64,000 nt of DNA, from positions 3,224,501-3,288,500 of the forward strand of contig OY848928.1 of NCBI GenBank assembly GCA_963693285.1, in the 5' to 3' direction. The notes beneath the pieces are model-generated. The model saw only the letters and a program-made list of their open reading frames with translations. It was not told the DNA's origin and did no database searches. Position 1 is the stretch's first letter; each line of letters begins with the position of its first letter. This stretch comes from Xestospongia muta (Eukaryota > Porifera > Demospongiae > Haplosclerida > Petrosiidae). A program made the position numbers and the translations under genes. This document shows, in pieces, positions 59,983-64,000 of this stretch.

Positions 59983-61347
59983 AGTCAGCTCAAGCACAGT
60001 CTGATCATGAGTTGGAGCCTTACTTACAGAAAAGTACTAGGAGCAACAAGAAGAAAGGTATTGAAAAAGCAACAATAATAGTTCAATATTGTTCAATAGA
60101 TTCACATCAAGCCCAGTCTTATAACAAGTTAGAGCCTTACCCACAGAGAAGTACCAGGAGCAAGAAGAAAGGTGTTACAATAACAACATGGTATTAGGTT
60201 CATCATCATTCTATAGAATCAGCTCGAGCCCAGTCTTATAATGAGTTGGAGCTTCACTCAAGGCAGAAAGGCACCAGGAGCAAAAAGAAAGGTATTAAAA
60301 CAACAACATGGTAGTGGGTTCATCATTATTCTATAGAGTCACCTCAAGCTCAGTCTGATGACGAGTTGGAGCCTTACCCACAGAGAAACACCAGGAGCAA
60401 GAAGGAAGGTATTGAAAAGGCAACAATAGTAGGTTCAATATTGTTCTATAGAGTCACCTCAAGCCCAATCTGATAATGAGTTGGAGCCTTACCCACAGAG
60501 AAGTACCAGGAGCAAGAAGAAAGGTATTAAAATAACAACATGGTATTAGGTTCATCATTGTTCTATGAAATCAGCTCAAGGCCAGTCTGATTATGAGTTG
60601 GAACTTCACCCATGGCAGAGAGACACTAGGAGCAAGACGAAAGGTATTAAAATAACAACATGGTAGTGGGTTCATCATTATTCTATAGAGTTAGCACAAG
60701 CCCCGTCAGATAATGAGTTGGAACTTTACCCACAAAGACGTACCAGGAGCAAGAAGAAAGGTATTAAAATAACAACATGGTATTACATTCATCATTGTTC
60801 TATAGAGTTAGCACAAGCCCGTTCTGATAATGAGTTGGAGCCTTACCCACAAAGAAGTACCAGGAGCAAGACGAAAGGTATTAAAATAACAACATGGTAT
60901 TACATTCATCATTGTTCTATAGAGTTAGCACAAGCCCGTTCTGATAATGAGTTGGAACCTTACCCACAGAGAGGCACCAGAAGCAACAAGGAGAAAGGTA
61001 TTGAAAAGACAACAATAATAGGTTCATAATTGTACTATAGAGTCAGCGCAAGCCCAGTCTGATAACGAGTTGGAGCCTTACCCACAGAGACGTACCAGGA
61101 GCAAGAAGAAAGGTATCGAAAAGGCAATAATAGTAGGTTCAATATTGTTCTATAGAGTCACCTCAAGCCCAAGCTGATAAAGAGTTGGAGCCTTACCCAC
61201 AGAGAAGTACCAGGAGCAAGAAGAAAGGTATTAAAATAACAAAATGGTATTAGATTCATCATTGTTCTATAGAGTTAGCACAAGCCCAGTCTGATAACAA
61301 GTAAGAGCCTTACCCACAGAGAGGGACCAGAAACAACAAGAAGAAAG
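59983..61347 (+). CDS. Array of twelve repeated small exons, phase 1-1
   Basis: Exons: 59983-60057, 60100-60171, 60217-60291, 60337-60408, 60452-60523, 60569-60643, 60689-60760, 60806-60877, 60923-60997, 61041-61112, 61156-61227 and 61273-61347. Each is 72 or 75 nt, begins after a TATAG or similar acceptor, and ends AAAG|GTATT. Each codes for about 24-25 residues of the form ESAQAQSDNELEPYPQRSTR followed by SKKK-G. Introns are 42-45 nt. All exons are phase 1 at both ends, so any number can be spliced in frame. The sixth exon has lost its AG acceptor (TATGA), and the twelfth has TAA (near 61302). The acidic-then-basic peptide ends like a nuclear localisation or DNA/RNA-contact patch; function unknown. 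Confidence 0.8.
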
Positions 61348-61651
61348 GTATTGAAAAGACAAGTAGTAGATTCATTATATTTGTCTACACTTACATTTTA
61401 GTATACCACATAATCATTCGTACATTTAAATTTTTTTTTGATTATATTTTTCATCATTTAATAGAAAGGTGAAATATTTTAAACAATGTAGCTATAATTT
61501 TCGATCTATGGTAGATATTAAAATAAGTTTTGTGTTCTTTTTGTGATTTGATTTGCAAATTTAGTTACTCACAAAATTTGCCTGTTACACTGTATTTTGC
61601 ATAATGCTAAATGTGTTTGATGTGTTATCACTATGTATTATTAACCTTTAG

Positions 61652-61879
61652 ATTCTGGTGACTGTGATGAATGGTGGATTAAGGGCCTATACTTATTCTT
61701 AGCAGATAAGAAGTCACTGGAAACTTCAGCAACCTTTTCTGACAACGTGATTAATGCAGCCCAGACACTTTTAAAGCATCAATACCCTCACATTTCTGGA
61801 TTGCAGAACACACTCTTAGGAGAAAAGCTTCAGTTTACACCTATGTCTTCTTATCCTGCTATTCAAATATTTTTTACAG
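61652..61879 (+). CDS. Ulp1/C48-like protease, N-terminal exon
   Basis: The acceptor CCTTTAG is at 61645-61651; phase 1 matches the exon array. The frame reads DCDEWWIKGLYLFLADKK, then NVINAAQTLLKHQYPHISGL and QNTLLGEKLQF, ending ACAG|GTATTA. The N-I-x-A-A-Q-x-L-L-x-x-Q-x-P-x-I-x-G-L-Q pattern is that of the substrate-binding region of Ulp1-like cysteine proteases found in transposons and in many invertebrate proteins. Ulp1 enzymes cleave SUMO or related conjugates. Confidence 0.65.
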
Positions 61880-62841
61880 GTATTACCATATTAGGAAACT
61901 CAGTACTTTCTTACAGAAATGTGAAAATAATGGTTGTGGATTTTTAATGCAATGACAACTACAAAAATTACCCATTGATTGTAATTGGTTCATGTAGAGC
62001 ATTAAATAGGCTGTTCACCCTTCTATCCATTAAATCATATTATTATAGCTTTGTTATCAGAATATGACAAAAGCACTAAGTGGTGTGTAACCTTATCCCA
62101 GATGTTTTCACTAATCTTAATAGTATTTAGTTGTATATATTATATAGAGGGTAATTTTGGAGATAGAAAACTTTGGTGAATTTGGCGAATACAAAGTTTA
62201 TTTGCCAAAATTTTATCTCCCATTTACACTACATTCATTGTAGGCGTGACAAAAGGCTCAGTCATCCGCCAAGTTAAATTTCGTCAAACCTTTTTATTTT
62301 TTAATTAGCCAAAATTTTCTACTTCCAAACCTCTCCACTGTATGGTAAGGGAAAATATTCCACATCAGACCACATGTTAATTAAGGTAGAAGAAAGGTGT
62401 AGTTTGTGCTGCCAAAACTGAAAATATATGTTCTGGTAAGCATAAAGTTAGTATTTATTTATTGTTTGACAAATCTATAGCCCTAGCAGTTTTTTGAGTT
62501 GTCGAATTCTCAATCACAAACTTTAGCAAACCATTAACATCAATAAAAATCCCCACATCCTTTTGACTTAATTTATTATATTATTAATTTTTCAGCAATA
62601 TTGCCTGTGTATTCCATATTCATAAAAAAATCAAGCAATAGAGCAAACTTTACCATTTTGTACTGGCCATGAGTTATCTATCTTCAATGTGCCTAGCTAG
62701 ACTGAATAGTAAACAAACTTACTCACATGTGGGTGGGGTTAGGTTCGACTGAGTAGTTAGGCAATTTCAGGTATTATTAAATGTACTAGTACTACTTTAA
62801 AATACACTTGCAGCTTGTTTTTTTGTGATTTTGTGTTGTAG
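61880..62841 (+). other. Intron between protease exons, containing a MITE-like element
   Basis: GT (61880-61881) to AG (62840-62841), phase 1; splicing gives FFTGSNLWIC in frame. It is far longer than other introns of the gene, partly because of the MITE-like insertion at 62148-62334. Confidence 0.6.
62148..62334. mobile_element. MITE-like element with about 33-bp imperfect TIRs
   Basis: GAGGGTAATTTTGGAGATAG at the left is matched, read inward from the right, by GAGAGGTTTGGAAGTAGAAA; both go on to AAA(C/A)TTTGG. A second inverted motif pair (TTTGGCGAA) lies inside. No clear target duplication. Confidence 0.55.
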
Positions 62842-63321
62842 GATCTAACCTTTGGATTTGCTCGTGTAGTCTAAAGACTGCAATTGTTCAAATAATGGAC
62901 AGTTTGGAGCTTTGTTCATCTCTGAACAAGTCTACTGTTCTTGGAAATTCAGACACTCTCTGTCCAACAACAGCAAGGAAATAAAGATTGTGGGGTATTT
63001 TCAATTGCTACAGCTGTTGAACTATGTAATGGTAACAACCCTGAAACTGCTCGTTTTGATCAATCACAGTTGAGAAGTCACCTCATCAAGTGTTTTACCA
63101 ACCAGAAACTTGTATCATTCCCAAAGCAAGATTCTGATCCTTTACCAAGACCTTTGAGAAGATGTTACCAAGTGAATATCTTTTGCTACTGTAGGATGCC
63201 TGAGGACTATGATGAAGTAATGATACTGCGTGATTCATGTGAAAATTGGTTTCATTGTTCGTGTGCTGGTGTGACAGAGGACAAAATTCCTGACACTTGG
63301 ATGTGTAAAATGTGTATATGA
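62842..63321 (+). pseudogene. Ulp1/C48-like protease catalytic exon and PHD finger
   Basis: The exon opens SNLWICSCSLKTAIVQIMDS: the His-Trp of the family is Leu-Trp here (Leu codon CTT, 62850-62852), while the catalytic Asp (IMDS) is kept. After a one-base shift near 62932-62945 the frame reads VQQQQGNKDCGVFSIA, with the Gln and active-site Cys intact. The C-terminal part is a PHD finger: FCYCRMPEDYDEVMI, DSCENWFHCSCAGV and WMCKMCI, with C-x-C...C-x3-W-F-H-x2-C...C-x2-C spacing. The stop is at 63319-63321. Confidence 0.75.
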
Positions 63322-63439
63322 TTTACTAACTGACCAGTAGTAAAAAATTTAACGTGTTGATTTGAAGCGAATATTACTTAATGTTAATAAAATTTTAAAG
63401 GCATTTTCTATAGTTGAAACAATCATTGCTTGTCGATCC

Positions 63440-63817
63440 AAATTGATCACGTGACTGGCACTTTTTATGTCTTGTCAATTTCCGCGAAAGAAGAAGAACC
63501 TGGATAAGAGTGCACGTTTAGAGAAAGCAGACATAGATGTATTGAAATATGATGATCGAATTGTTCTTATGTTCTGCTTTACTTTCCTTGAGTCCGAGTC
63601 CGATTAGTGGTTCAACTGAACAAAGACCGCGGTATTCGGACAACATCGGTTTTTGAGCTATAACTTATGTTTGGTAAATATTTGCAATGTAGATTTTCGT
63701 ACGCAAGCACAACAGACATAGTACTACTAGCAGATAAAAAATTAGCTCCTTAGCTCTTGCCAATTCGGTAGTACAAGTGTCCGAATATTGATCCGTCTGA
63801 CTGATGGTCGCTGACTC
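63440..63817 (-). repeat. Right terminal inverted repeat of pogo element 2 (378 bp)
   Basis: Reverse complement of 57064-57441; ends GGTCGCTGACTC, then TA at 63818-63819. Confidence 0.93.
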
Positions 63818-63819
63818 TA

Positions 63820-64000
63820 GTACTCTGGACAGTATATTTTATATTCAGTTATAAAATTAGTGATTGGATATCCGGTAGGATTGGACATCTGTTTCAGCAC
63901 TAATTTTAGTTGGCAATATATAAGTAAAAATATTGGTCTGCTTGGGAGAAAGAGTCAACATTCAAAGGGTGGTTGGGTCCAGTATTTTGGTAAACCAGAA
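63820..64000. other. Flank of pogo element 2, nothing recognised
   Basis: It does not obviously continue the hAT fragment that lies left of the element, so the pre-insertion sequence cannot be confirmed. Confidence 0.4.

Larger units (their letters stand above)
57064..63817 (+). mobile_element. Pogo-like DNA transposon with long TIRs, exon array, Ulp1-like protease and PHD finger (6.75 kb)
   Basis: It is bounded by TA dinucleotides and 378-bp TIRs. All coding parts are on the forward strand: HTH and DDE transposase (58379-59937), twelve repeated small exons (59983-61347), a Ulp1/C48-like protease module in two exons (61652-61879, 62842 onward) and a PHD finger to 63321. Both pogo-like elements in the window begin GAGT after TA and carry a DDE, Lys/Glu-rich and PHD order, so they are relatives. 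Long TIRs, protease and exon array are extra here. This copy is inactive: stop, frameshifts, internal inversion and lost His. Confidence 0.88.

Overview
The window looks like animal nuclear DNA from an early-branching metazoan, most likely a demosponge. This is an inference. It rests on the AT-rich base composition, very short introns (42-146 nt in the genes that could be modelled), a membrane/2A/death-domain/LRR gene of the kind reported from sponges and echinoderms, SRCR, NHL and SAMD3-like families, and a dense, varied set of transposons. No bacterial operons, rRNA or CRISPR are visible. Almost every gene carries stop codons or frameshifts. Some indels lie in homopolymers and could be assembly errors, but many in-frame stops, truncations and rearrangements cannot be.

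Layout. 0-19 kb: two paralogous LRR-like genes (3-803 and 16768-18863) flank a broken filamin/NHL gene (4318-5566, minus), decayed beta-helix remains near 9.1-9.8 kb, a truncated Ty3/gypsy retrotransposon (about 11.0-14.23 kb) and a convergent DUF6589-like / RecQ-like pair (14442-16279). The 16.8-kb gene has a hydrophobic segment followed directly by a 2A ribosome-skipping motif, then a death domain, then the LRR-like region. 20.6-27 kb: a segment of about 1.5-1.7 kb present three times, with degenerate short repeats and a MITE. 27.8-29.2 kb: a broken beta-helix surface-protein gene. 31.7-38.7 kb: a repeat desert with at least six tandem arrays (33-, 281-304-, 111-, 28-, 20- and 109-bp periods). 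39.5-48 kb: a broken start of the mitochondrial ATP synthase OSCP gene, a broken SRCR gene, a cysteine-rich exon ending in a perfect 38-bp palindrome, pieces of an unnamed transposon-like gene on both strands, and a broken SAMD3-like gene.

50-64 kb is the most interesting part. One pogo-like element (50054-54725) carries, inside its PHD-finger codons, a complete hAT element (51994-54173, 8-bp target duplication, 12-bp TIRs) and a hAT-type MITE (54248-54454, 8-bp duplication). After a hAT fragment comes a second pogo-like element, 57064-63817, bounded by TA dinucleotides and 378-bp terminal inverted repeats. It encodes an HTH and DDE transposase, then twelve tandem 72/75-nt phase-1 exons separated by 42-45-nt introns, then a Ulp1/C48-like protease module and a PHD finger. 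This combination is the best candidate for an undescribed system. The copy here is dead: it has a stop, frameshifts, an internal inversion and a lost catalytic His.
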